From Albidovulum sediminicola (GTDB taxonomy: Bacteria; Pseudomonadota; Alphaproteobacteria; Rhodobacterales; Rhodobacteraceae): a DNA stretch of 64,000 nt. The notes under the pieces are model-generated. The model was not told the origin of the DNA. It was given only the letters and a program-made list of their open reading frames with translations, and did not search any database. A program made the position numbers and the translations under genes. Location: contig NZ_JAOWLA010000001.1 in assembly GCF_025751575.1 (NCBI RefSeq), forward strand, positions 362,680 to 426,679. Direction: 5' to 3'. This document shows, one piece after another, positions 34,210-43,108 of this stretch (the first letter of the stretch is position 1; every line of letters begins with the position of its first letter).

Positions 34210-35826
34210 GTGGACGGGTTCGACTATATCATCGTGGGCGCGGGCTCGGCGGGCTGTGTGCTGGCCGAGCGTCTGTCCGTGAACGGGCGCCACAAGGTTC
34301 TGGTGCTGGAGGCGGGCGGGTCCGACCGGCGCTTCTACGTCAATCTGCCGCTCGGCTACGGGAAGCTCTTCTTCAACCCGGACGTCAACTGGATGTACCG
34401 GACCGAGCCCGATCCGGGGCTGGCGGGGAACCGGGACTTCTGGCCGCGCGGCAAGGTGTTGGGCGGGTCAAGCGCGATCAACGCCATGGTTTGGATCCGC
34501 GGCCACCAGACCGATTACGAGGACTGGGCGTCGATCGCGGATGCGGGCTGGGGCTGGGACGCCGCGCGCGAGGCCTATCGCGCGATCGAGGACAACGAGG
34601 CCGGCGGCGACGATCTGCGCGGCACAGGCGGGCCGCTTTTCATCTCGGCCAACCGCCGCGACCTGCACCCTCTGGTCGATACCTACATCCGTTCCGCCGA
34701 GGCCGCGGGGCTCGGCCCGACCGAGGATTTCAACGGCACCCGGCAAGAGGGCGCCGGCATCTACCAGATGACCATCAAGGGGGCGCGGCGCAATTCGACT
34801 GCGCGCGCCTTCCTTCGCCCCGCGATGAAGCGCAAGAACGTGACGGTGCTGACCGAGGCCCATGCCACGCGCGTGCTGTTCGAGGGGCGCCGCGCGGTGG
34901 GGGTCGAATATTACCGCGCGGGCAAGCTCCACAAGGTGCGCGCCGGGCGCGAGGTGATCCTGTCGGGTGGCGCGATCAATTCCCCCCAGCTCCTGATGCT
35001 TTCGGGGATCGGGCCGGCGGGGCATCTGAAGGACCACGGCATCGACGTGCTGGCCGACGTGCCGGCGGTGGGGCAGAACCTGAACGACCATCAGGGGATC
35101 AATTACACCTGGCGTATGAAGGTGCCGACCTACAACGACCTCCTGCGTCCATGGTGGGGCAAGGTCTACGCAGGGATGAAGTATTTCCTGGCCGGGTCGG
35201 GCCCCTTGGCCAAGTCGATCAACCACGCGGGCGGGTTCTTCCGCACCTCGCCCGACCTCTTGCGCCCGAACATGCAGCTTTATTTCCAGGCGTTTTCGAC
35301 TCTGATCCCGCGCGAAGGCGAACGGCCGCTTCTGACCCCGGACCCGTTCTCGGGCCTCTCCATCGGTCTGTCGAACTGCCGCCCGACCAGCCGGGGGGAA
35401 ATCACGCTGAACTCCGGCGATCCCTTCGCCGCGCCGAAGATCACCGCCAACGCCTTCTCGACCAACCACGATGTCGAGGAGATGCTCTTGGCGGTGAAGT
35501 TCCTGCGCCGCATCGCCGCGCAGGACCCGATCCGCGGCCTGATCGCAGAGGAACTGCGCCCGGGGCCGGAGGTTTCCTCGGATGAGGATCTGATCGCCGA
35601 TTTCCGCGCGCGTTCCGGCACGGTCTTCCACCCCTCCTGCACGGTCCGGATGGGGCGCGATCCCGCGACCTCGGCCGTCGATCCCGACCTGAAGGTGCGC
35701 GGCGTCGAGGGGTTGCGCGTCTGCGACGCCTCGGTCTTTCCGACGCTGATTGGGGGGAATACAAATGCGCCGTCGATCCTGACAGGATGGATCGGGGCCG
35801 GGCGGATCCTGCAGGACGCCAGCTGA
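34210..35826 (+). CDS. GMC-family flavin oxidoreductase (choline dehydrogenase-like)
   Basis: A 538-residue glucose-methanol-choline oxidoreductase. FAD motif FDYIIVGAGSAGCVLAERL at the N-terminus, GMC signature 1 around RGKVLGGSSAINAMVWIRGH (residues about 78-100), signature 2 in REVILSGGAINSPQLLMLSGIGP, and the C-terminal catalytic HPSCTVRMG and GGNTNAPSILTG with the conserved His and Asn. It oxidises an alcohol, plausibly a choline-like amino alcohol given the neighbours. The GTG start follows GGGGGGAA. The 90-base gap before it shows no terminator. Confidence 0.92.
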   Translation: MDGFDYIIVGAGSAGCVLAERLSVNGRHKVLVLEAGGSDRRFYVNLPLGYGKLFFNPDVNWMYRTEPDPGLAGNRDFWPRGKVLGGSSAINAMVWIRGHQTDYEDWASIADAGWGWDAAREAYRAIEDNEAGGDDLRGTGGPLFISANRRDLHPLVDTYIRSAEAAGLGPTEDFNGTRQEGAGIYQMTIKGARRNSTARAFLRPAMKRKNVTVLTEAHATRVLFEGRRAVGVEYYRAGKLHKVRAGREVILSGGAINSPQLLMLSGIGPAGHLKDHGIDVLADVPAVGQNLNDHQGINYTWRMKVPTYNDLLRPWWGKVYAGMKYFLAGSGPLAKSINHAGGFFRTSPDLLRPNMQLYFQAFSTLIPREGERPLLTPDPFSGLSIGLSNCRPTSRGEITLNSGDPFAAPKITANAFSTNHDVEEMLLAVKFLRRIAAQDPIRGLIAEELRPGPEVSSDEDLIADFRARSGTVFHPSCTVRMGRDPATSAVDPDLKVRGVEGLRVCDASVFPTLIGGNTNAPSILTGWIGAGRILQDAS

Positions 35827-35837
35827 AGGGAACGGAC

Positions 35838-37850
35838 ATGGCATATCTTCTGGGCGTCGATACCGGCGGCACCTATACCGACGCGGTCATCCTGAACGAG
35901 GTGGAGGACCGCGTCATCGCCTCGGCCAAGTCTCTGACCACGCGGCCCGACCTGTCGCTGGGCGTGGGCCGGGCCATTGATGCGGCGCTGGAACAGGCGG
36001 GGATCGACGCGGCACAGATCGGCATGGTCTCACTCTCCACCACGCTGGCGACCAATGCGCTGGTCGAAGGGCAGGGCGGGCGCGTCGCGCTGATCTTCAT
36101 CGGGTTCGAGGCGGCGGAACTTGCCCGCGCGGGCCTTGAGGAGGCAATGAAGGGCGATCCGGTCGTGCGCATCGCCGGCGGGCACAACCACGCGGGGGCC
36201 GAGGCCACCCCGCTTGACCTGGTCGCCGTCGAATCTGCGGCGCTGCGTCTGGGGCCCGAGGTCACGGGCTTTGCCGTCGCCTCCGCCTTCGCGACCCGCA
36301 ACCCCGCGCATGAGATCGCCGCGCGGGACGCGATTCGCGCCCTGGCACACCGCCCGGTCACCTGTTCGCATGAACTCAGCGCCGGGCTGAACGGACCGCG
36401 CCGGGCGCTGACGGCGGTCCTGAACGCGCGCCTGATCGGGATGATCGACGGGCTGATCACCGCCTGCGAGGCGCATATGGAGGCGCGCGGCATCGTAGCA
36501 CCCCTGATGGTCGTGCGCGGCGACGGGGCTCTGGTGTCCGCCAGCCTTGCGCGGGAGCGGCCGATCGAGACGATCCTGTCCGGCCCCGCCGCCTCGATCG
36601 CGGGGGCGAGTTGGCTGACCGGCGAAACCGAGGCGCTGGTGTCCGACATCGGCGGGACGACGACGGATGTCTGCCTCCTCCAGGACGGCAAGCCGAAGAT
36701 CGACCCCTTGGGCGCGCGCGTCGGCCCCTACCGCACCATGGTCGAGGCGGTGGCGATGCGCACCACCGGCCTTGGCGGCGACAGCGAGGTGCACCTGATC
36801 GACGGGTTGGAAACCAGCCTGAAGCTCGGGCCGCGGCGGCTGATGCCGGTGTCGCTGGCGGCGCGCGACTGGCCGGGGCTGGTTCACGATGCGCTCGACA
36901 CCTGGCTTGGAACCGATGCGGTGGGCGAACACGATGGCCGTTTCGCCATCCCGATGTGGAAGGATGGCCCGCCCACTGGTCTGGCCCCGCGTGAGGCCGC
37001 CGTGGCCGAGCGCCTGCTTGCCGGGCCGATGCGGGTTGTCGATGCGGTGCGCACGCGGCTGGAACTGCCCGCGCTCATGAAGCTCGTGTCACGGGGCGCG
37101 GTGATGATCGCGGGCGTCACGCCCTCGGACGCGGCCCATGTCCTTGGCCGGCTCGACAGCTGGGATGGCGAGGCCGCGCGCAAGGCGATGACGCTGTTTG
37201 CCAAGCGGCGCAACGGGCGCGGCGACCGTATCGCCCCGGGGCCCGAGGCGCTGGCAACCCGGATCGTCGACCAACTGACCCGGCAGACCGTGGACTGCCT
37301 GCTTGAAGCCGCCTTTGCCGAGGATGGCCAGTCCTGGCCGGACGAGGCCGCGGAGGCCTTGGCCCGCCATGCGCTGACACGCGCCGCCTTCGCGGGGCAC
37401 AGTGGCGTGATCCGAATGAGCGCCAGCCTTGGCGTGCCGGTGATCGGGCTCGGCGCCTCTGCGCCGTCCTATTACGGCGCGGTGGGCGATCGTGTGGGCG
37501 CGCGGATGATCCTCTCCGAACATGCGGGTGTCGCCAACGCGATCGGCGCGGTCGTGGGGCAGATCGCCATGCATGCCGAAGGGATCGTGACCAGCCCCGG
37601 CCCCGGCATCTTCTCCGCCCACCTGCCGGCCGGTCCCGCCCGCTTCGCCGATCAGGCCGCCGCGATCCACGCGCTGGAGACCGCGCTCTCCGAGGAAGCG
37701 ACCAGCCGCGCCCGCGCCTCCGGCGTGGAGGAGATGCGCCTGAGCGTCGTGCGCGACATCCGCGAGATCGAGATCGAGGGCCAGCCGATGTTCATCGAGG
37801 CGCGGCTGCGTGTCACCGCCCAGGGCCGCCCCCGCATCGCCGTCGGCTAA
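35838..37850 (+). CDS. Hydantoinase/oxoprolinase A-subunit-like protein (HyuA family)
   Basis: A 670-residue protein with the ASKHA-type ATP-binding fold of HyuA: VDTGGTYTDAVI at residue 6, STTLATNALVEG, the central SDIGGTTTDVCLLQDGKP phosphate-binding loop and a late GLGASAPSYYGAVG. HyuA proteins normally work with HyuB in ATP-dependent hydrolysis of hydantoins (such as N-methylhydantoin) or 5-oxoproline, or as AcxA-like carboxylase subunits. No B-subunit gene is adjacent. The ATG has GAAGGGAA eight bases upstream and lies 12 bases after the GMC gene. It converges on the sulfatase-family gene nine bases away. Confidence 0.9.
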   Translation: MAYLLGVDTGGTYTDAVILNEVEDRVIASAKSLTTRPDLSLGVGRAIDAALEQAGIDAAQIGMVSLSTTLATNALVEGQGGRVALIFIGFEAAELARAGLEEAMKGDPVVRIAGGHNHAGAEATPLDLVAVESAALRLGPEVTGFAVASAFATRNPAHEIAARDAIRALAHRPVTCSHELSAGLNGPRRALTAVLNARLIGMIDGLITACEAHMEARGIVAPLMVVRGDGALVSASLARERPIETILSGPAASIAGASWLTGETEALVSDIGGTTTDVCLLQDGKPKIDPLGARVGPYRTMVEAVAMRTTGLGGDSEVHLIDGLETSLKLGPRRLMPVSLAARDWPGLVHDALDTWLGTDAVGEHDGRFAIPMWKDGPPTGLAPREAAVAERLLAGPMRVVDAVRTRLELPALMKLVSRGAVMIAGVTPSDAAHVLGRLDSWDGEAARKAMTLFAKRRNGRGDRIAPGPEALATRIVDQLTRQTVDCLLEAAFAEDGQSWPDEAAEALARHALTRAAFAGHSGVIRMSASLGVPVIGLGASAPSYYGAVGDRVGARMILSEHAGVANAIGAVVGQIAMHAEGIVTSPGPGIFSAHLPAGPARFADQAAAIHALETALSEEATSRARASGVEEMRLSVVRDIREIEIEGQPMFIEARLRVTAQGRPRIAVG

Positions 37851-37858
37851 GGGGGCGC

Positions 37859-39364
37859 TCAGGTCGTCAGGTGGCCGTGCCGCGTGGCCCGTGTGCGGGC
37901 GAACAGCCCTTCGGCATGGGCCATGCGGTGGTTCAGAAGCTGCTGCGTCAGGGCCAGAAGCAGCGGCGCCTCTGCCGGATCGGTGGCCCGGTTCAGCGCC
38001 CCGGGCCCGTCGCGCCGGTCGAAAAGCAGGGGCGGCAGGCCGCCGTTGAAATGCACCAGCACATGTGTCCCGGTCCTCAGGATCGCGAGGTTGCAACGCT
38101 CCGCCGGCAGGCCCAGTGACCGTTCCCAGATCGTCGGCGCCGCCGGGTCGGCGAAGTCCAACTCCGACACCGTGTAGCTGCGCCAATCCGGCGGCGTGTC
38201 GCCCTGGATCAGCGGCAGAAGGCTCCGCCCGTCCATCGTCGTAGGCCGCGCCTGCCCGACCCAGTCAAGGATCGTTGGCGTGATGTCGATCGATTCCGTC
38301 GGCGCGTCGGTCGCGATGCCGCGCGCGCCCGTCGCGCGGGGGTCACGGATGATCAGCGGCACATGCCAGGCAGGCGCGTGGTAGTTCATCTTGCCCCAGG
38401 CGTGATGGTCGCCCAGCATCTCGCCATGGTCGGCGGTCACGACGATCAGGGTGCGGTCGTACTGACCGCTGTCCTTGAGCCATGCGATCAGGCGGCCCAG
38501 ATGATGATCCACCTCGGCGGCAAGGCCGAGGTAGAGCGCGCGGAGCGTGCGGATCGTGTCGTCCGTCGCCTCTAGGTCCGGGAAGCCCACGACCATGTCG
38601 GCGGCGGTATTTGCGGCAAGGGCGGGGGCGACGAAGGGGTGGGCGGCCTCCGCTGCGCTCCGGTCGGCGCGGCCTACTGGCAGGGGCAGGGACGCGGGGT
38701 CGATCAGGCGATTCCAGGGTTCGGGCGCGACCAGCGGAGGGTGCGGGCGCAGGTAGGTCAGATGCGCGAACCAGCCGGGGCGCGAGGCGCGCAGATAGGC
38801 GATCGTCTGGTCGGTCAGGAAGGCGGTGTCGCTGTCCTCGGCCCGGTAAAGGGCCGGATCGGTCAGGTTCGGCCCGCTTTGGCGGAAGTTGTCGGGATAG
38901 TCGGGGACATCATAGCCACGGGCGATCAGATGCGCGCGCCAGGGGATGCTTTCCTCCATCCGCATCTCGACGACCTCGTCGAAGCCGGGAATAACCTCCT
39001 CATAGGATTTCACGGCCGGGTCGTTTGGGTGATGGACGCGCGGATCCTTGGCGATGTCGGTGTAGCCGAACAGCAGCGGCTGGTAGCCCGCCTTGCGCGC
39101 CTCGGTCGCGAGGTTCGGCTTGTCATGCGGCAGGGGCGTCCCGTTTCGGACTGAGCGATGGTTCATCGCGTATTGCCCGGTCAGCAGCGAGGCGCGCGCC
39201 GGTCCGCAGGGATTGGCGACCGAATAGTGATTGCGGAAGGCCATCGCATCGTCCGCCAGTGCCCGGATGTTCGGAAGCACGGCATGATCGGCAAGCGCGC
39301 CCCAGAGGCAGTCCGCCCTAAGCTGGTCGATCACGACGAAAAGCACGTTCTCCGGCTGCGTCAT
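37859..39364 (-). CDS. Phosphonate monoester hydrolase / sulfatase-superfamily enzyme
   Basis: A 501-residue alkaline-phosphatase-superfamily hydrolase. The formylglycine motif C-x-P-x-R is present as NPCGPARASLLTGQ (Cys53), which a maturase must convert to formylglycine. Metal ligands are visible in VVIDQLRAD and TADHGEMLGDHHAWGK. The overall pattern (QYAMNHRSVRNGTPL, YLRPHPPLVAP, AEVDHHLGRLIAWL) resembles rhizobial phosphonate monoester hydrolase more than choline sulfatase; both activities are possible. It acts in the cytosol, since no signal peptide is seen. The start has GGAGG nine bases upstream. It is divergent from deoR, with repeats between, so DeoR probably controls it. Confidence 0.88.
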   Translation of the reverse strand: MTQPENVLFVVIDQLRADCLWGALADHAVLPNIRALADDAMAFRNHYSVANPCGPARASLLTGQYAMNHRSVRNGTPLPHDKPNLATEARKAGYQPLLFGYTDIAKDPRVHHPNDPAVKSYEEVIPGFDEVVEMRMEESIPWRAHLIARGYDVPDYPDNFRQSGPNLTDPALYRAEDSDTAFLTDQTIAYLRASRPGWFAHLTYLRPHPPLVAPEPWNRLIDPASLPLPVGRADRSAAEAAHPFVAPALAANTAADMVVGFPDLEATDDTIRTLRALYLGLAAEVDHHLGRLIAWLKDSGQYDRTLIVVTADHGEMLGDHHAWGKMNYHAPAWHVPLIIRDPRATGARGIATDAPTESIDITPTILDWVGQARPTTMDGRSLLPLIQGDTPPDWRSYTVSELDFADPAAPTIWERSLGLPAERCNLAILRTGTHVLVHFNGGLPPLLFDRRDGPGALNRATDPAEAPLLLALTQQLLNHRMAHAEGLFARTRATRHGHLTT

Positions 39365-39386
39365 CGCTGGCCCTCCGCGATTTATC

Positions 39387-39416
39387 GTGTGGCTTAATGT
39401 GTGGAAATATGTGTAA
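39387..39416. promoter_or_regulatory. Three direct repeats with 12-bp period in the sulfatase-deoR gap
   Basis: GTGTGG, GTGTGG and GTGTAA start exactly 12 bases apart (39387, 39399, 39411), each followed by an A/T-rich hexamer (cttaat, aaatat, atcttt). The AT-rich 70-base gap holds the promoters of both divergent genes. Direct repeats at near-helical spacing suit a multimeric DeoR-family repressor, most likely the product of the adjacent gene. Confidence 0.55.
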
Positions 39417-39437
39417 ATCTTTTTTGAGAGGTAATCC

Positions 39438-40223
39438 ATGCCGAAAAGCAGACCGGCCAAAGCCAGCCACCGCGAGCACGAGCTTCTGGAAGTGCTGCGC
39501 CGCTACGGCGGCTCGGCACGCAATGGCGAGATTGCGCGCGTGCTCGACGTGTCGGAAGAAACCGTCCGTCGGCTGGCAAAGCGGCTTGAGCGCGACGGGC
39601 AGGTCGAGCGGATGCATGGCGGCACCTTGCTGGCAGGGGCGGAGCCGGGTTTTCACCACCGCGCAGCACAGAACACCGACGGCAAGTCGCGCATCGCCGC
39701 CGCCGTCGCCGAGGAGATCCAGGACGGCATGTGCCTGTTTCTCGACGTGGGCTCGACGACCAAGTTCGTGGCCGAGGCGCTGCGGGTCCGACACCGGCTG
39801 ATGGTCGTCACGAATTCGCTCCTGGCCGCGCAGGCTCTGGCCAACCACAACGACAACCGCGTGTTCCTGACAGGGGGTGAACTGGGCGGGGAGGAGCGCG
39901 GCAGCTATGGCCCGCTGGCCGAGGCGGCGATCCGCGGCTTTGCCTTCGACGCGGCGATCCTGTCGGCCAACGGCGTGTCGGAGCGCGCGGGCTTCACCGT
40001 CTACAACCCCGCCGAGGCGAGTATCGCGCGGCTTGCCGCTTCGCGCGCGCGCCGCTGCATCGTTTGCGCCGATCAGGAAAAGTTCGGTCGCGAGGCGCCG
40101 GTCGTGACCGTGCCGGTCGACGGGGTCGACCTCATGGTCACCGACCGCGCCCCGCCAGAACCCATCGCCCGCGCGCTGGCGCTGGCCGAAGTCGTTACGA
40201 TGATCGCCCGCAGGAAGGAATAG
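39438..40223 (+). CDS. DeoR-family transcriptional regulator
   Basis: A 261-residue DeoR/GlpR-type regulator: N-terminal HTH (RHEHELLEVLRRYGG...ARVLDVSEETVRRLAKRLERDGQVERMHGG, residues about 12-60), then the sugar-phosphate-sensing DeoRC domain with DVGSTTKFVAEAL, VVTNSLLAAQAL and FLTGGELGG. Such regulators usually answer to phosphorylated sugars or polyols. It precedes the inositol-monophosphatase-family gene by two bases and is divergent from the phosphonate/sulfate ester hydrolase, so a phosphate ester is a plausible effector. Confidence 0.92.
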   Translation: MPKSRPAKASHREHELLEVLRRYGGSARNGEIARVLDVSEETVRRLAKRLERDGQVERMHGGTLLAGAEPGFHHRAAQNTDGKSRIAAAVAEEIQDGMCLFLDVGSTTKFVAEALRVRHRLMVVTNSLLAAQALANHNDNRVFLTGGELGGEERGSYGPLAEAAIRGFAFDAAILSANGVSERAGFTVYNPAEASIARLAASRARRCIVCADQEKFGREAPVVTVPVDGVDLMVTDRAPPEPIARALALAEVVTMIARRKE

Positions 40224-40225
40224 CC

Positions 40226-40996
40226 ATGGCCGCCCGCGCCCGCCTCGAAGACGCCATCGCCATCGCCGAGGCCGCGCGGCCCGTCGCCCTGTCGCACTTC
40301 CGGACAAGTCTGGGGGTCGAGTTCAAGGCCGACGAAAGCCCGGTGACGATTGCCGACCGCGCGGTCGAAACCGAGGTCCGCGCGATCATTGCCGACCGCT
40401 TCCCCGGCCATGGGATCTTCGGCGAGGAACATGGCGTCGAAGGCGCCGACCGCGACGATCTTTGGATCGTCGATCCGATCGACGGCACGCGCAGCTTCAT
40501 CACCGGGCATCCGCTTTTCGGCTTTCTTCTGGCCAAGCTCCATCGCGGTCGGGCGGAGCTTGCCGTCGTCTCCATCCCCCCGACGGGTGAGGTCTTTTCT
40601 GCCGGGCGGGGGCAGGGCGCCTTTCTGAACGGCGTGCCCATCCGCACCTCGGGACGAACAGAGGCGGAGGGCGCGGCGGTCTACATCAACGAGGGCGAAA
40701 AGATCTGGCGCGCGGACGCCGCGGTCTTTGCCCGCCTGATGGATTTCGGAAAGACCCGGCGGCTGTCCTGCGACTGCTACCCCTACGGGCTTCTGGCGAT
40801 GGGCAGCGTCGATGTCGTCATCGACTTCGACCTGCAACCCTACGACTACCACCCTGTCGCCCTTCTTGTCGAAGAAGCCGGGGGGGTGATGACCGATTGG
40901 GACGGGCGCGCCCTGGGCATGGGCTACAACGTCCCCGTCGTCGCTGCGGCAACGGCGGAACTGCACGCAAGGGCCTTGGCGGTGATAGGCGGATAA
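40226..40996 (+). CDS. Inositol-monophosphatase-family phosphatase (histidinol-phosphatase-like)
   Basis: A 256-residue Mg-dependent phosphatase. Metal-binding motifs are clear: GEEHG (about residue 71), DPIDGTRSFITG (about 85-96) and the C-terminal FDLQPYDYHPVALLVEEAGG. The family covers inositol monophosphatases, HisN-type histidinol phosphatases and fructose-1,6-bisphosphatase-like enzymes. It forms an operon with deoR, which argues for a catabolic role in dephosphorylating a sugar or polyol phosphate rather than histidine synthesis. The start follows GGAAGGAATAGCC. Confidence 0.88.
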   Translation: MAARARLEDAIAIAEAARPVALSHFRTSLGVEFKADESPVTIADRAVETEVRAIIADRFPGHGIFGEEHGVEGADRDDLWIVDPIDGTRSFITGHPLFGFLLAKLHRGRAELAVVSIPPTGEVFSAGRGQGAFLNGVPIRTSGRTEAEGAAVYINEGEKIWRADAAVFARLMDFGKTRRLSCDCYPYGLLAMGSVDVVIDFDLQPYDYHPVALLVEEAGGVMTDWDGRALGMGYNVPVVAAATAELHARALAVIGG

Positions 40997-41084
40997 GCGG
41001 CAGGGCCCCCGGGGGAAAAGCGTCCTTCGAACTCCCGCAGATCAACGATAAAGGCCGCGACGCGGGGCAAGCGCGCAAGTGCCT

Positions 41085-42046
41085 GCACTTTGGCGCTTGC
41101 GAGGGCCGCTGCACCCCCTTAGGCGAAGGAACGCATGCCCGCCGATCTCAGGCATGAGTTTCTGCCCGACGACCAGTCGCGCATGGGTTGAAATTTCGAA
41201 CAGGCGGTGGGAATGATGCCCTGCCTTGAGGGGGCCGAGTCAGGCGGACCATCAACCCGCCGATGATCTTTTCGCCCGACCTGACGCCACTTCTGGGGTC
41301 GCATCCGGCGCCCCGCAATTATCCCTGCGCGAAGGAGAGGATGTCGGGCTTCAACCAGGGGTCGGGCATGGGCAAGCTGATCGCCGACCGGATGACCGAG
41401 GGCGAGCCCGCGATGGACGCCTTGGCCTGGGACCTGGCCCGTTTCGGTGTGCGGGCCTCGGGTCGGCGTGATGCGCCCAGCTGTCGGCGGCCGAACTGGC
41501 GGTCGCCCGTCGCCGACGAGGGCCGCCGGATCTACGAGGCGGCTGGGCTGGTCGGGCTATCGGCCCTCGCGCGGTCCGAGATCCGTGGGCCGGGGCGACG
41601 GCCTGGCCCGACCGTCCGCTGACGGGGCGCCTGCCCGAACTGGGATTGGAGGTTCTCAACCGTTCCTGCGATCCTGCCGGTCCGCACCTGTGCGACCCCG
41701 CATCGCGCGAAATTCTGGCCCAGGTGGCCGAGGGCGATCTTGGCAGCGCGCCTTCCCCTTTCTCTCGGCGGGCCCGGTGATGCGCGAGCGCATCGCCACC
41801 TTCGCCGTCGATGCCGGGTCCGGCGCCATCGGGGGGCGGTCTTTATGGACGGCGAACCCGTGGGATCCCTCGCCACGGGCGGCTGGGGGCCCTCGACCGG
41901 ACAGCATGGCGCTAGGGGATATGGCCCGCCCGACGCCTGGCGACCCGGCGCCGCCTACCCGGGTCGCGGTCCTGGGCCGCCCGCGTGCCGTGGCGCTGTC
42001 ACCGCGCCCGCTTCACGACCCGGATGGCCTTCGGATACGGGCCTGA
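41085..42046 (+). pseudogene. Decayed third DMGDH/sarcosine-dehydrogenase-like gene
   Basis: There is no intact gene here, but fragments in two frames line up with the two intact DMGDH-like proteins upstream. HEFLPDDQSRMG-stop-NFEQAVGMMPCLEGAE (41153 on) corresponds to LYPDDLDRLEFYIEDAMARVPLLG of paralog 1. RRTINPPMIFSPDLTPLLGS and GSGMGKLIADRMTEGEPAMD (41240-41460) match its VINGPIPYAPDGNPLIGP and GGAGKVLAEWITEG. RIATFAVDAGS, then FMDGEPVGSLATGGWG in another frame, then VAVLGRPRAVALSPRPLHD ending LRIRA match the GcvT end, where the intact copies end ARIRA and ERVRA. At least one nonsense codon, several frameshifts and a large internal deletion are implied. The 88 bases before it hold nothing I can name. 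Confidence 0.82.
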
Positions 42047-42070
42047 CGCCCGTTCTATCCCCCGTCCAAA

Positions 42071-43108
42071 CTATCCCCAGTCCAGAACCACCTTGCCGCT
42101 TTTGCCGGAGCGCATGACCTCGAACCCCTCGCGGAAGTCATCGACCTTATAGCGATGGGTGATCACACGGCGGATATCGAGGCCGTTTTCCAGCATCGCG
42201 ATCATCTTGTACCAGGTCTCGAAGATCTCGCGCCCGTAGACGCCCTTGATCATGATCGCCTTGAAGACGATGCGCGACCAGTCCACCGGCGACTTGCCCG
42301 GCGGGATGCCGAGCATCGCGATCCGCCCGCCCATCACCAGGTTTTCCACCATCTGGTCGAGCGCGGCCTGATTGCCCGACATCTCCATGCCGACGTCGAA
42401 GCCCTCTTTCATCCGCAACGCGCCCTCGACCTCGCGCAGGTCCTGCTTCGCCACGTTGACGGGCACCACGTCGGTCACCTGCGCCGCCAGGTCCAGCCGG
42501 TCCTGGTTCACATCGGTGATGACAACGTGACGCGCGCCGACATGGCGGGCGACGGCGGCGGCCATGATGCCGATGGGCCCGGCGCCGGTGATCAGCACGT
42601 CCTCGCCGACCAGATCGAAGGACAGCGCGGTATGGACCGCGTTGCCCAGCGGGTCGAGGATCGCGCCGATCTCGTCATCGATCTCGTCGGGCAGGGGGAC
42701 GACGTTGAAGGCGGGCAGGCGCAGGTATTCGGCGAAGGCGCCCTGTTCGTTCACCCCGATTCCGCGTGTGGCGGGGTCCAGGTGGAACTTGCCCGCCCGG
42801 CTTTGCCGCGACTGCTTGCCGATCAGGTGCCCCTCGCCCGAACAGCGCTGGCCGATGGAGAGCCCCTCCACGTTCTTGCCGATCTCCACGATCTCACCGG
42901 CGAACTCGTGGCCGGTGACAAGGCCCACCGGCACGGTCTTGGCCGCCCAGTCGTCCCAGTTCCAGATATGGATGTCGGTGCCGCAGATCCCGGTCTTGCG
43001 GATCCGGATCAAGACGTCGTCGGGTCCGATCTCAGGCACCGGGCGGTTTTCCATCCAGAGCCCGACTTCGGGTTTCGATTTTGCCAGCGCCTTCATGTCG
43101 TTTCTCAT
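42071..43108 (-). CDS. tdh: L-threonine 3-dehydrogenase
   Basis: Tdh oxidises threonine to 2-amino-3-oxobutyrate with NAD, the first step of threonine conversion to glycine and acetyl-CoA. The 345-residue medium-chain dehydrogenase keeps the catalytic zinc ligands (Cys in TGICGTDIH, His-Glu in TGHEFAGE) and the NAD motif [20 protein letters not shown]. The structural zinc lobe is changed: the four cysteines known from the E. coli enzyme are replaced ([20 protein letters not shown]), so that site cannot bind zinc. The start overlaps the kbl stop (ATGA); a Met four codons in (MKALAK) matches the usual N-terminus and could be the real start. Confidence 0.95.
   Translation of the reverse strand: MRNDMKALAKSKPEVGLWMENRPVPEIGPDDVLIRIRKTGICGTDIHIWNWDDWAAKTVPVGLVTGHEFAGEIVEIGKNVEGLSIGQRCSGEGHLIGKQSRQSRAGKFHLDPATRGIGVNEQGAFAEYLRLPAFNVVPLPDEIDDEIGAILDPLGNAVHTALSFDLVGEDVLITGAGPIGIMAAAVARHVGARHVVITDVNQDRLDLAAQVTDVVPVNVAKQDLREVEGALRMKEGFDVGMEMSGNQAALDQMVENLVMGGRIAMLGIPPGKSPVDWSRIVFKAIMIKGVYGREIFETWYKMIAMLENGLDIRRVITHRYKVDDFREGFEVMRSGKSGKVVLDWG

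Noticed and set aside
37859..39364. Choline sulfatase (betC)
   Set aside because: The formylglycine motif fits, but other segments resemble phosphonate monoester hydrolases and no bet genes are adjacent.
41447..42046. A 199-codon frame as an intact gene
   Set aside because: Only pieces of it (VDAGS and the VAVLGRPRAVAL...LRIRA end) resemble a GcvT domain, and matching pieces between them are in another frame, so it is a remnant.
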